A stretch of DNA of 64,000 bases from Deltaproteobacteria bacterium (GTDB lineage: Bacteria; Desulfobacterota; Binatia; Binatales; Binataceae), in NCBI GenBank assembly GCA_021799495.1, contig JAJZAI010000004.1, positions 55,017 to 119,016 of the forward strand, written 5' to 3'. The notes beneath the pieces were generated by a model. That model had not been told where the DNA came from. It saw nothing but the letters and a program-made list of their open reading frames with translations, and made no database searches. The translations under genes and the position numbers were made by a program. Numbering within the stretch: position 1 is the first letter of the stretch; every line of letters starts with the position of its first letter. Of this stretch, positions 42,600 through 52,020 are shown one piece after another.

Positions 42600-44846
42600 T
42601 TAAAGCCGATGGCGCGCGGCGCCGTTGCGCAATCCCATCCGCGACACGCGCATCACGCCGTCGATCGCCGCGATCGAGTGCATCAAGTTGTTCAGTTGCG
42701 CCGCATTGGTCACGCGCAGCTCGAAGAACGAGAGCGCGCGCCCGTCGGCGCCGGTGGTTTTGACCTCGGCGGTCGAGATGTTGACGCCCGCCGCCGCGAT
42801 CGCTTTCGACATCGCCGCGAGCAGCCCGGGCTGATCGACGCACAACACTTCCAGCCGAATCGGCCGCGGCGTCGCCTCGTCGGCTTTCCATACGACGGGA
42901 ACGCGCCGTTGCGGATCGGTCGCGAGCGCGTGCGCGCATCCGGCGAGATGCACGGTGACGCCGCGGCCGCGGGTGATGAAGCCCGTAATCGCTTCGCCGG
43001 GCAGCGGACTGCAGCATCGCGCGAACCGCACCAGCATGTCGCCGACGCCAGAGACGATCACGGCGTTGCCGGGAGATTGGCGGCGCGCTTCGCGGGATTT
43101 TGGCGGCTCGCGATCGGCCGACGGCGCCGCGGGTTTTTCGCCGCGATAGAGTTTGAGCTCGTCGGGCGTGAGGACTTTGGCCAGCGTCTGCGCCGGCGTC
43201 ACAAGGCCGTAGCCGACCGCCGCGATCAGTCCGTCAACGTCGCGCTGGGAAAATTCCTTGAGCGCGGGTTCGAACCGCCCTTTGGCGCGCATTTGCGCGA
43301 CGCTCAGGCCGAGCGGCTCCAGTTCGCGATCGAGCAGCGATACGCCCAGCTCGAGCGAGCGCTCCGCCTGCTGCTGCCGCAGCCACTGCCGGATGCGGCT
43401 CTTGGCGCGCGCGGTGACGACGTGATTCGCCCAGTCCTTGCCCGGCGATTGCCGTTCCGAGGTAATCGCCTCGACCGTGTCGCCGGATTTGAGCCGATAG
43501 CGCAGCGGCACCATCCGCCCGTTGACGCGCGCGCCCGCCAGATGATGGCCCACCTGCGAGTGGATTCGGTAGGCGAAATCGATAACCGTCGCGCCTTGCG
43601 GGAAATCCAGCAGGTCGCCGCGCGGCGTAAAGACGAATACCTCTTCGGCGAACAGGTCATCCTTGACGGTCGAGAGGAATTCCTCGGGATCGTTGAGATT
43701 GCGCTGCCATTCGATCAGGCGCCGCAGCCACGCGAAACGCTCCGCGTCGCGCATCTGCGACGGGCCGCCGCCCTCCTTGTACGACCAGTGCGCGGCGATT
43801 CCGTGCTCCGCGACCTCGTGCATCTCGCGCGTGCGGATCTGCACCTCCATCCGCTGCCCGCGCGGGCCGATCACGGTGGTATGCAGCGACTGGTACATGT
43901 TGGGCTTGGGCAGCGCGATATAGTCCTTGAAGCGTCCCGGAATCGGCTTCCAGTTGGCGTGGATGATGCCGAGCGCTTCGTAACATTCGCGCAGCGTCGG
44001 CACGATGATGCGGAAGGCGACCAGGTCGTAAATCTGATCGAAGCCAAGCTCCTCCTGCTGCATCTTGGCGTGAATCGAGTAGAAATGTTTCGGCCGGCCG
44101 GTGACTTCGGCGGTGACGCCGCCGTCCTTCAGCCGCCGCGCGAGAATGTCGATCACGCCGCGGATATATTCTTCGCGCTCGGCGCGTTTTTTCGCGACCT
44201 GCGTCTTGAGCATCGCGTACGCAGACGGATTCAGATAGCGGAAGGCGCAATCCTCGAGTTCCGACTTGAGCCAATAGATGCCCAAGCGATGGGCGATCGG
44301 AGCGTAGATTTCCAGCGTCTCGCGCGCAATCTCCTCCTGCCGGTCGGGCGGCAGATGGTTGAGCGTGCGCATATTGTGCAGGCGATCGGCGAGCTTGATC
44401 AGCACGACGCGGATGTCGTGCGCCATCGCGATCACCATCTTGCGGAAATTTTCGGCCTGCTTTTCCTCGCGGCTCGAAAAAGTGATCTTCGAGACCTTGG
44501 TCATTCCGTCGACCAGGCGCGCGACTTCTCCGCCAAACAGGCTTTGAACTTCGTCGAGCGAGGCGCCGGTGTCCTCGACCACGTCGTGCAGCAAGCCGGT
44601 GACTATCGACGGCATGTCGAGCCTGAGTTCGGCGATAATCAGGGCGACGTTCAGCGGATGGGTGACATACGGCTCGCCGGAACGGCGTTTCTGCCCGCGA
44701 TGCATCCGGGCGGAATACTCGTACGCCCGGCGCAGCAGCGCGGCGTCGGCTTGCGGATTGTAGGCCTCGACATGCCGAATCAGCGTGTCGAGTTCGGGCG
44801 GCGGACCGGCTTGCGGCTCGATCGTCGCGGCGGCTAGCTCCGCCAT
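42600..44846 (-). CDS. rsh: Bifunctional (p)ppGpp synthase/hydrolase
   Basis: A 748-residue RelA/SpoT homologue. The HD hydrolase domain (His63, His87-Asp88, Glu91-Asp92) appears intact; the synthetase domain (about 240-350) has YDLVAFRIIV, GRFKDYIALPKPNMYQSLHTTV and EVQIRT; TGS (about 395-455) and a C-terminal ACT (about 670-740) follow. Both activities are expected. It overlaps gmk by 13 bp. As GTP is a precursor, gmk-rsh coupling makes metabolic sense. Confidence 0.95.
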   Translation of the reverse strand: MAELAAATIEPQAGPPPELDTLIRHVEAYNPQADAALLRRAYEYSARMHRGQKRRSGEPYVTHPLNVALIIAELRLDMPSIVTGLLHDVVEDTGASLDEVQSLFGGEVARLVDGMTKVSKITFSSREEKQAENFRKMVIAMAHDIRVVLIKLADRLHNMRTLNHLPPDRQEEIARETLEIYAPIAHRLGIYWLKSELEDCAFRYLNPSAYAMLKTQVAKKRAEREEYIRGVIDILARRLKDGGVTAEVTGRPKHFYSIHAKMQQEELGFDQIYDLVAFRIIVPTLRECYEALGIIHANWKPIPGRFKDYIALPKPNMYQSLHTTVIGPRGQRMEVQIRTREMHEVAEHGIAAHWSYKEGGGPSQMRDAERFAWLRRLIEWQRNLNDPEEFLSTVKDDLFAEEVFVFTPRGDLLDFPQGATVIDFAYRIHSQVGHHLAGARVNGRMVPLRYRLKSGDTVEAITSERQSPGKDWANHVVTARAKSRIRQWLRQQQAERSLELGVSLLDRELEPLGLSVAQMRAKGRFEPALKEFSQRDVDGLIAAVGYGLVTPAQTLAKVLTPDELKLYRGEKPAAPSADREPPKSREARRQSPGNAVIVSGVGDMLVRFARCCSPLPGEAITGFITRGRGVTVHLAGCAHALATDPQRRVPVVWKADEATPRPIRLEVLCVDQPGLLAAMSKAIAAAGVNISTAEVKTTGADGRALSFFELRVTNAAQLNNLMHSIAAIDGVMRVSRMGLRNGAARHRL

Positions 44847-45457
44847 GGCTCAAACTCCGGTCCGAGCCGCGCCGTGCGCATCCGCTCGGCGGCCACGATC
44901 GCGTCGAGCCGCGCGATCGAGTCCTCAAGCCTGGCGTTGATAATCAGATAGTCGTACTCGTTCCACGCCGCCGCTTCGCTGCGCGCGCGCTTGAGCCGGC
45001 GCTGGATTGCGGCTTCGTCTTCCGTGCCGCGTCCGCGCAGGCGCTTTTCGAGTTCGCTGAAGCTCGGCGGCAGGACGAAAATTGTCGATGTGTCGGAGGG
45101 GTAGCAGCGGCGAATCTGAATGGCGCCCTGGATATCGATATCGAGCAGGATGTCGCGGCCCTCCGCCACGGCTCGTTCAAGCGGACCACGCGGAGTGCCG
45201 TAGTGCGCGTCGAAAACCTGCGCCCATTCGGCCAGTTCGCCCGCATCGCGAATTCGTCTGAATTCCTCGTCGCTCACAAAGCGATAGTCGATTCCGTCGG
45301 TTTCGCCTCCGCGCGGCGTCCGCGTCGTCAGCGAAATCGACGGTTCGAGGCCGCCGATTCGTTGCAGCGCCGCGCGCGAGATCGTGGTCTTGCCCGCGCC
45401 GGAGGGCGCCGAAAGAATAAAAATTATTCCGCGCCGGCGCCGATCCAAGCTCATCAT
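44834..45457 (-). CDS. gmk: Guanylate kinase
   Basis: A 207-residue P-loop kinase: SAPSGAGKTT at about residues 16-25, TTRTPRGGETDGIDYRFV for GMP binding, and DIDIQGAIQIRR. It converts GMP to GDP. The start could be 45457 or 45454 (MM). rpoZ, often the next gene, is missing; rsh follows directly with a 13-bp overlap. yicC lies 53 bp upstream. Confidence 0.96.
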   Translation of the reverse strand: MMSLDRRRRGIIFILSAPSGAGKTTISRAALQRIGGLEPSISLTTRTPRGGETDGIDYRFVSDEEFRRIRDAGELAEWAQVFDAHYGTPRGPLERAVAEGRDILLDIDIQGAIQIRRCYPSDTSTIFVLPPSFSELEKRLRGRGTEDEAAIQRRLKRARSEAAAWNEYDYLIINARLEDSIARLDAIVAAERMRTARLGPEFEPWRS

Positions 45458-45510
45458 ATAACCTAACCAACCATCCGCGTTTGCGCAAATGCCGTTTTAC
45501 TGGAACCTCT

Positions 45511-46386
45511 TTACTCGACGTTCTGCACCTGCTCGCGCATCTTTTCGACTTCGCCCTTGATTTCGATCGTAATTTGCGAGAGCGCCGCGTTCTGCGACTT
45601 CGACCCCATCGTATTCACTTCGCGATTTATTTCCTGGAGTAGGAATTCGATCGACTTGCCGATCGGGCCGCTGCGTCCGATCGCCGTCTTTAGCGCTTTC
45701 AGATGAACCCCGAGCCGCGTCATTTCCTCGCTGATATCGCCATGCTGGGCGGCGGAAGACGCTTCTTCGTAAAGCCGTTTTTCATTCACCGGCAAATCGC
45801 CGAGCAGCTCCCTGACGCGGCTTTCGAACGTCGCTCGAATCGCGGTCCGCGACGCCGCGGCCAGCTTCTCGATTTTCGGCGCCGCCTGCGCGATAGTTTT
45901 CAGCCGCGCTTCGAAATCGCGCTTCAGCGCCGCGCCTTCGCGGATACGTTCGGCCTCCAGCGCCTTCAGCGCCCGGCCCAGCGCGGTCATCGCGAGCGCC
46001 GCGCCGGCCCGATCGTCGCGTTCCTCTTCGATCACGTGAAATATCTCCGGACGTTGCAGCAGCGCCTCCACGCCGACGCCGCCGTCAAGTCCGAGCCGCT
46101 TGCCCATCCGCCGCAATTCCGCCACGTAGCTGGCCGCCAGTTCGTCGTTGACCTGAAGCCGCGAGGGCGGGGGCTTCAGCGCCACGCAACGTATGAACAC
46201 TTCCACCCGGCCGCGGCTGACGACGCCTTGTACCTGCCTGCGCACCTCGGCTTCGAGCTCGCCCCATCCGCGCGGCAGGCTCAGCTTGAGCTCGAAAAAT
46301 CTCTGGTTGAGCGCGCGCGCCTCGGCCACGGCCTGATAGCCGCCGCGCTCGATTTGCGCCCGTCCGAATCCGGTCATGCTTTGCAT
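45511..46386 (-). CDS. yicC: YicC-family endoribonuclease
   Basis: A 291-residue protein beginning MQSMTGFGRA, the family signature, and ending with FLLQEINREVNTMGSKSQ, also conserved. It fits the yicC-gmk order seen in many bacteria. YicC family members are RNases involved in mRNA decay. The ATG at 46386 is preceded by AAGGCGGG. It follows the GT4 gene at 17 bp, so it may share the LPS-cluster transcript. Confidence 0.95.
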   Translation of the reverse strand: MQSMTGFGRAQIERGGYQAVAEARALNQRFFELKLSLPRGWGELEAEVRRQVQGVVSRGRVEVFIRCVALKPPPSRLQVNDELAASYVAELRRMGKRLGLDGGVGVEALLQRPEIFHVIEEERDDRAGAALAMTALGRALKALEAERIREGAALKRDFEARLKTIAQAAPKIEKLAAASRTAIRATFESRVRELLGDLPVNEKRLYEEASSAAQHGDISEEMTRLGVHLKALKTAIGRSGPIGKSIEFLLQEINREVNTMGSKSQNAALSQITIEIKGEVEKMREQVQNVE

Positions 46387-46403
46387 CGCGTCCCGCCTTG
46401 TCC

Positions 46404-47597
46404 TCAAGCGCCGCGCGCCGCGCGCCGGCGTATGCATTCGCGATAAAGCGCGAGCGTCCGCTCCGCCATCGCCGTCATCGTATAATCCGAATGCGCTCGC
46501 GCGCGCGCCACCGCGCCGATTTCCGCTCGCCGCGCGGGCGCATCGGCCAGCGCCGCGATTCCAGCCGCGAGCGCGCGCGCGTCTCCCGGCGCGACCAGCA
46601 TTCCCGTGCGTCCGTCTTCGATCAAATCGGCCAGCCCGCCGGTCCGGCTGGCGATTACCGGCAGTCCGCAGGCCATCGCCTCGAGCGCCGCGACGCCCAA
46701 GCCCTCTTTCAGCGACGGCATCGCAAAAATATCCAGCGCCCACAGCAACTCGCGCGGGTCTTCGATGCGTCCGATCAAGCGCGCAATGCGTGCGGCGCCA
46801 AGCCGATCGATTTGCGCCGCTAGTTCGCCGCGCCGGCCGCCGTCGCCGGCGATCAGGCATTTGCGCGGATGCGCCGCCTTGAGCGCCGCCATTGCATCGA
46901 TCAGTTCGCGATGGCCTTTGCGGGGTTCGAGCGCGCCGATCGCGCCGATCGCCACGTCGCTTTCATCCAGCGCGAAGCGGGCGCGCGCCGCGCGCCGTTC
47001 CGACACGGTCGGCGGCCGAAAACGTTCGCAATCCACGCCGCTCGGAATAATCGCAATCCCCGCGCGCGCAACCCCAGCCGCCGCCAGCGCATCCGCGACC
47101 CCCGGCGATATCGCCGCGACCCCATCGACCGCGCGGTTGAAGAGCCAGCGCGCGAAAATCCGGTTGGGCCGGTAGTCCATCCGTCGCGTCACGATCAGCG
47201 CCCGCGCCGCGCCGCGCGCGAACGGCGCCAGCGCGTGAGCGCGCGCGGTATGGAAGTGCGCGACATCGAAGCGGTTCGCGCGCAGTAATGCGCGGAGCCG
47301 CAAACCCGCCGCCACGTCGATTGAATTGCGCACGCGCAGCGGATGGCATCGAATTCCCGCCGCCTGGGCGCGCCGCCACAGCTCGCCGGCCGGATCGCAG
47401 ACCAGCTCGGCCCGATGGCCCGCGCGAAGCAACTCGGCCGTCAGGCCCATCACTTGCGTTTCGCCGCCGGCGAAGCCGCGTTCCGGATCGACCCCCGCGA
47501 TGCGCAGCGCCGGCCCGCACGCGCGCGCGCCGGCGTCTTCGCCGCGCCAGTTCGCCGCGGTTTTTGCGGCGTCGGGGTATTCGCTCGCGGCGTTCAA
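46404..47597 (-). CDS. GT4-family glycosyltransferase
   Basis: A 397-residue GT-B enzyme. GFAGGETQVMGLTAELLRAGH is the acceptor-side N-loop, IIPSGVDCERFRPP the linker, IGALEPRKGHRELIDAM the donor side, and PSLKEGLGVAALEAMACGLPVIA the EX7E motif. It probably adds a sugar to LPS core. It overlaps the GT2 gene by 4 bp and precedes yicC. Confidence 0.92.
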   Translation of the reverse strand: MNAASEYPDAAKTAANWRGEDAGARACGPALRIAGVDPERGFAGGETQVMGLTAELLRAGHRAELVCDPAGELWRRAQAAGIRCHPLRVRNSIDVAAGLRLRALLRANRFDVAHFHTARAHALAPFARGAARALIVTRRMDYRPNRIFARWLFNRAVDGVAAISPGVADALAAAGVARAGIAIIPSGVDCERFRPPTVSERRAARARFALDESDVAIGAIGALEPRKGHRELIDAMAALKAAHPRKCLIAGDGGRRGELAAQIDRLGAARIARLIGRIEDPRELLWALDIFAMPSLKEGLGVAALEAMACGLPVIASRTGGLADLIEDGRTGMLVAPGDARALAAGIAALADAPARRAEIGAVARARAHSDYTMTAMAERTLALYRECIRRRAARGA

Positions 47598-48286
47598 TCC
47601 ATGAACCGGTAATAGAGGATCGCCGCGAGCGCGCCGATCGCGTCGCGCCAGCCGATTTTCTTGCCCTCGTCATACGTTCGGCCGGAGTAGGAAATCGGCA
47701 CTTCATAAATCCGCCAGCGGGCGCGCGCCGCCTTGGCCGTAATTTCTGGCTCGAAGGTGAAGCGGTCCGCGCTCAGCTTGAGTTCGAGCAGGCGGTCGCG
47801 CCGGAACGCCTTCATGCCGGTCTCCATGTCGGTCAGATTCACATTGTTGAGAGCGTTTGAAATCAGGGTCAGAAAACGATTGCCGACGTAGTGCCAGAAA
47901 AAGAGCACGCGATGCGGCCCGCCGAGGAAGCGCGAGCCGAAAACCATGTCGGCGCGATTGTCGGCGAGCGGCTCCAATACCTTCGCGAAATCCCGCGGAT
48001 CGTATTCGAGGTCGGCGTCCTGCACGATCACGAACCGCTTGCGCGCCGCCGCGAATCCCAGCCTGAGCGCCGCGCCCTTGCCGCGGTTCACCGAATGGAA
48101 AAAGCAGTTTACCCTCGGATGCTCCAGTTGCTTGAGATATTCCCGCGTGCCGTCGGTCGAAGCGTCATCGACGACGATTACTTCGGCGTCGAAACCGGCT
48201 TTCAGCACGCGCTCGATCACCTGGCCGATCGTCGCAACCTCGTTGAATACCGGAATCACGACTGAAATTCCCATTGGCTCAGCCAT
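47594..48286 (-). CDS. GT2-family glycosyltransferase (polyprenol-phosphate type)
   Basis: A 230-residue GT-A enzyme: VVIPVFNEVATIGQVI, VVDDASTDGT, QDADLEYDPRDF (DxD) and METGMKAFRRD match dolichyl-phosphate mannose synthase-like proteins. It lacks membrane helices. It likely makes a lipid-linked sugar donor. The start is probably 48286 (ATG) and overlaps the LPS-kinase stop by 8 bp. Confidence 0.9.
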   Translation of the reverse strand: MAEPMGISVVIPVFNEVATIGQVIERVLKAGFDAEVIVVDDASTDGTREYLKQLEHPRVNCFFHSVNRGKGAALRLGFAAARKRFVIVQDADLEYDPRDFAKVLEPLADNRADMVFGSRFLGGPHRVLFFWHYVGNRFLTLISNALNNVNLTDMETGMKAFRRDRLLELKLSADRFTFEPEITAKAARARWRIYEVPISYSGRTYDEGKKIGWRDAIGALAAILYYRFMD

Positions 48287-49157
48287 CGCCGCCACCGTTT
48301 CCGCGCTGCTGTCCGTCCAGATCCGCGCGGCCCGCGCCGAGCGGAGCGACGCGCGTCATTCCGTCCCGCGCGATTCTCCGCGCGACCATCGCCGCCGCCC
48401 GCCGCATCGCCGCCCGCCGCCGCGCGCGCTTAAGCCCGGCGGCGTAACCGCTCAGCACGCGCATCCGATCGGTCGCCGTCACGCCGGGTATCGCAAAATG
48501 GCCCAACTGCGCGAGGTTGCGCAGCATCCGGCGCCGCTTGCCGAACGGCGCCGCGCGCCGCGTGCGTTCGTGATCTATAAAGACGAAGCGCGGCGGCTCG
48601 GCCGGCACGATAAAAATATTGAACGGCGTCAGATCGCCGTGGATGAAGCCGCATCGATGGAGCCGCGCGATTTCGGCGCCCAGCGCGCGCATCGCCGCCC
48701 GCTTGCGCGCGACCCCGCCCGGTCTTGCGCCGAGCGCCGCCAGGGTGCGCAGCGGCCCGTCGCCTTCGGCGCGCGGCGCGACGATCATCTCGCGTCCGAA
48801 GCCGCGTTCCGCGCCGCGCAGGACAATCGGCGGCGCGGCGAAACCCGAATCCGCCAGCATCCCGACCACGCGCGCCACATGCTCCGCGCGCGCTCCGCGC
48901 AAGCGTCGTTTGATCCAGCCGAGCGCGCCGCCCGGTTCGATAATCTTGACGAAGATTTCGAGCGCGATCGGGCCGCCGATCCGAATCTGCCAGGTTGACG
49001 CATGGCGCGAGCGCCGGCGCGGTGCGCCGAGTTCGCCGCGCGCGGCGGCCAGCGCTTTTTCGAGCACCGCCTCGCGCATCGCATCGGTCAATCTGCCGTC
49101 GGACGCGATCAGACGCCATCCGTCCCGCTCGATCTCCCGTTCCGCCTTGAGCGTCAT
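48279..49157 (-). CDS. LPS-core heptose/Kdo kinase-like protein
   Basis: A 292-residue WaaP/InaA-like kinase fold. FGREMIVAPRAEGDGPL is the hinge area and LHRCGFIHGDLTPFNIFIV is the catalytic loop (HGDL...N), with FVFIDHERTRRA as the metal-binding DFE-like motif. It probably phosphorylates LPS core. Its ATG at 49157 overlaps the GT9 stop by one base. The C-terminus is Arg/Ala-rich and disordered. Confidence 0.85.
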   Translation of the reverse strand: MTLKAEREIERDGWRLIASDGRLTDAMREAVLEKALAAARGELGAPRRRSRHASTWQIRIGGPIALEIFVKIIEPGGALGWIKRRLRGARAEHVARVVGMLADSGFAAPPIVLRGAERGFGREMIVAPRAEGDGPLRTLAALGARPGGVARKRAAMRALGAEIARLHRCGFIHGDLTPFNIFIVPAEPPRFVFIDHERTRRAAPFGKRRRMLRNLAQLGHFAIPGVTATDRMRVLSGYAAGLKRARRRAAMRRAAAMVARRIARDGMTRVAPLGAGRADLDGQQRGNGGGDG

Positions 49158-50299
49158 CAGGAGCGCTCCGGATGCGCGCCGGCGGCGGGCGCGCCGGCCG
49201 CCGCTCCGCCGCCGCGGTTTTTCGCCAACCCGGACGGTCCGCGCGGACGGCGTTCCTGCAGCGCCCGCCGGACCAACGCGGCGACGCCGGCCGGCGCGAT
49301 TCGGCGCATGCATTCCCTCTCGATCGGACATTCGCGCAGGTAGCACGGATGGCACGGAATTTCGCCGCGCATCGCCAGATGCGCATTGCCCCACGGCGCG
49401 GATCGTTCCGGCGCGGTCGAGCCCCACAGCGACACGATCGGGCATCCCGCAGCGGCCGCGATATGCATCGGTCCGCAGTCCGGCCCGAACGCCGCGGCGC
49501 ATTCGCCGAATATCGCTATCAGGTCGCGCAATCCCGTGCGGCCGGTCAGGTCGCGCGCGCCCACCCCGTCCAGTTCGCGCATCACCGCCGCGCCCAGCGC
49601 GGCGTCTTCCGGCCCGCCGATTAAAATCGGCGTGAGCGGCGCGGCGCCGTTCGCGGCCGCCAAATCGCGGACCGCCGCCGCGACCGCTTCGGGAAAATAG
49701 ATTCGGCTGGGCCATGACGATCCTAAAATCACGCCCAGCAGCGGCCGCGGCAGGCCCTCCAGATGCGCCAGCGCGCGCGCGGCTTCGTCGCCGCTGAGTT
49801 GGAGGCCGAATTCGATCGGCGTCTCGGGCAGATCAAGCGCGTCGGCGAAGGCCTGATACTGCGCGAGCTTGAGGCGCATCCGCGGCTGCGGCGCGATCCG
49901 CCGGGTCGAGAACCGATGGTTCCACTCCTTGGTATTCGCCGCGGCGAAGCCGATCCGGTCGGGCGCCCGCGAGACGAGCGAAATCAGGCCGCTCTTCAGA
50001 TGGCGTTGCAGGTCGAGCACGAGGTCGAAGCGCCCGCGCCGGATTTTTCCGAGAAATGGCGCGAACGACCATGGCGCGCGCCGCCGCTCGTAAACGATCA
50101 ACTCGTCGAGCCACGGATGGCGCTCCAGAACCGGCTGAGATTTTGGTTCGACCGCCCACGCGATATGCGCTTCGGGCCATCCGCGGCGCATCCGTCCGAG
50201 CAACGGCAGCGCACGGACGACATCGCCGATCGCGCCGAGCAAAATAATCAGTACGCGGCGCGGCGGCCGGGCCGCATAGCTATTGTCGGATTGGACCAT
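49157..50299 (-). CDS. GT9-family heptosyltransferase
   Basis: A 380-residue GT-B enzyme of the WaaC/WaaF/WaaQ type: LIILLGAIGDVVRALPLLGRM at the N-terminus, then LGVILGSSWPSRIYFPE and FGPDCGPMHIAAAAGCPIVSLWG binding the ADP-heptose. The ATG at 50299 is preferred over a start 32 codons upstream. First gene of the LPS cluster. The C-terminal 50 residues include a Cys-rich CHPCYLRECPIERECM stretch. Confidence 0.92.
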   Translation of the reverse strand: MVQSDNSYAARPPRRVLIILLGAIGDVVRALPLLGRMRRGWPEAHIAWAVEPKSQPVLERHPWLDELIVYERRRAPWSFAPFLGKIRRGRFDLVLDLQRHLKSGLISLVSRAPDRIGFAAANTKEWNHRFSTRRIAPQPRMRLKLAQYQAFADALDLPETPIEFGLQLSGDEAARALAHLEGLPRPLLGVILGSSWPSRIYFPEAVAAAVRDLAAANGAAPLTPILIGGPEDAALGAAVMRELDGVGARDLTGRTGLRDLIAIFGECAAAFGPDCGPMHIAAAAGCPIVSLWGSTAPERSAPWGNAHLAMRGEIPCHPCYLRECPIERECMRRIAPAGVAALVRRALQERRPRGPSGLAKNRGGGAAAGAPAAGAHPERS

Positions 50300-50401
50300 C
50301 TGGCGAATCAGCCATGGATGATAACGGCGCGGCGTGCGGCGGCAAAGCCCGCTTAGGCTGGATTTCAAGCCCGAATCGGCGTTTTCGCGCCGCAACGCGG
50401 C

Positions 50402-52015
50402 TCAGACGCTCAGGAAGATCTCGCGGGTTTTCGGATCGCTCAGCCGCGTGACCGACGTTACCCGATCGCTGAACTGCGCAAGGGTCGAGGTTTCGCTCGA
50501 GCCCAAATCGACCAGCACCGAATAAATCGAGAACTGAAGATCGTCCTTGCGCCGCCGCAACTCCACGAGCCAGTCCCGCGCCACGGAACATTCGCCGTCG
50601 GTGATAATCACGATATCGGCGCGCTTGAGCTTGCGCTCCTCGATCAGCGCGACGGCGGCGTCGAGCGGGGCCTGAAAATCGGTGCCGCCGCCGGGGAAAT
50701 ACTCCGCCATTTCCAGCACCTTCGGCAGTTCGGGCTGATAGCGTCGCTCGCGATTCAGGTCCAGCACTTTGAGCGTTTCCGCTCCCGACGCGAAGAGCAC
50801 GGCGCGGAACAGGCGGCGTTGCCGGCGCGCGATATCCATCAGGGTCAGGCTGACGGCCTTCGCCCACAGCTCCTTTTCGCCCTGCATCGACGAGCTTACG
50901 TCGATACAGACGAACATCGGACCTTTGCCTTTCTGTTCGTCGTCGCGCAGCCGGTATTGCAGCAATTCGCCTTCGAGCATCCGGCGGCGAAAATCGCGGG
51001 CGAGCGCGGGATGCTTCAGCGCGACCAGCTCCGACGGCGCCAGCCGGCCGATATCGCCGCCGCGCTCGATGTCGTAGGTTTCGGCCACGCCGCGATCGAG
51101 CGTGCGCCGGCGCAGCGCGCGCGCCTCCTGCTTGAGCCGTCCGACCAGCCGGGCCAGTTCGCCCAGCCGCCGGTTGCGCGCGAGCCGTTTGCCCAGCTCC
51201 AGGCGCTCGCTCGCCGGCATCCGGCCGCCCTGCCCGAATTCGCGGCTGAAATCGTGGCTGTCCTGCGCGACCCGATCGATATCCTCGGCCAGCCGCGCGG
51301 CGTTCAGCTCCATCCGCTTGAGTTCGGTGCGATCGCTGTGGCGCATCCGCTCTTCGAGCATCCGCGCCTTTTGATTCATTCGCGCTTCCGAGACTTTGGC
51401 GGCGCGCCCGGCGGCTTCGCGCAGGTCCGCGATTTTCTTCTCGATCGCGGCGGCGTCTTTGGCCTGCTCGGGCGTGGCGTCCGCGGGCGTCGGCTCGGGC
51501 TTCAGTTCGGTCGCGTTCTTGAGCGTCGCCGCGTGCTGTTCGAGGTCTTGCTCCTGATGCTCGAGGTCCCAGAGATCGAGCATTTCCGCCCGATTCATCA
51601 ATTTTTCGGAGCGCAGCATCTCCAGCGCCTGCTCGCCGAGCACGATCGCGCCGAGGACGGCCTTGTCTTCTTCGAGCAGCGTGCGTTCCTTGAGCGTCGC
51701 GAAGGCGGGCGAGGGCAGCAGATGCTCCAGAATCGTTCGATTCAGGATCGCGCTGCGGCGCACCGCGTCGGGTTTGAGCCAGACGAGATTGTATTTGAAC
51801 AGTCCGAGGAACAGGTCCTGCAGCAACGCTCCGAAGTGCGGCGCGAGGCGCTCGCCGGATTCGGCCAGCGCGCGAATCGAGTCGGCGCCGGCGCCGAGTT
51901 CGTTCCATGCGCGCCGGTCGTAGCGGTCGCTTTCGAGCCACGACGCGCTTTCCGGAACGGCCGGAATATAAAGCTGCCGGGGTTTTTTCGCCGCTTTGCG
52001 CCGCGTCGTCGCCAT
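50402..52015 (-). CDS. ViaA-like VWA-domain protein
   Basis: A 537-residue protein. Residues 30-350 are long helices, with coiled coil near 150-290. The VWA domain has the MIDAS DVSSSMQGEK near residue 371, with the TDGE and Thr-based sites following. This matches ViaA, which works with the MoxR AAA ATPase RavA in metal-centre or respiratory-complex maturation. No ravA is in the window. Its start codon is 5 bp from that of the divergent methyltransferase. Confidence 0.88.
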   Translation of the reverse strand: MATTRRKAAKKPRQLYIPAVPESASWLESDRYDRRAWNELGAGADSIRALAESGERLAPHFGALLQDLFLGLFKYNLVWLKPDAVRRSAILNRTILEHLLPSPAFATLKERTLLEEDKAVLGAIVLGEQALEMLRSEKLMNRAEMLDLWDLEHQEQDLEQHAATLKNATELKPEPTPADATPEQAKDAAAIEKKIADLREAAGRAAKVSEARMNQKARMLEERMRHSDRTELKRMELNAARLAEDIDRVAQDSHDFSREFGQGGRMPASERLELGKRLARNRRLGELARLVGRLKQEARALRRRTLDRGVAETYDIERGGDIGRLAPSELVALKHPALARDFRRRMLEGELLQYRLRDDEQKGKGPMFVCIDVSSSMQGEKELWAKAVSLTLMDIARRQRRLFRAVLFASGAETLKVLDLNRERRYQPELPKVLEMAEYFPGGGTDFQAPLDAAVALIEERKLKRADIVIITDGECSVARDWLVELRRRKDDLQFSIYSVLVDLGSSETSTLAQFSDRVTSVTRLSDPKTREIFLSV

Positions 52016-52020
52016 TGCCC

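Noticed and set aside
42142..43017. 291-residue open frame ending in RidA
   Set aside because: RidA starts at 42534; upstream residues are an Arg-rich shadow of relA/spoT.
48279..49715. 478-residue frame containing the LPS kinase
   Set aside because: The kinase begins at 49157; the extension is antisense-composition sequence over the GT9 gene.
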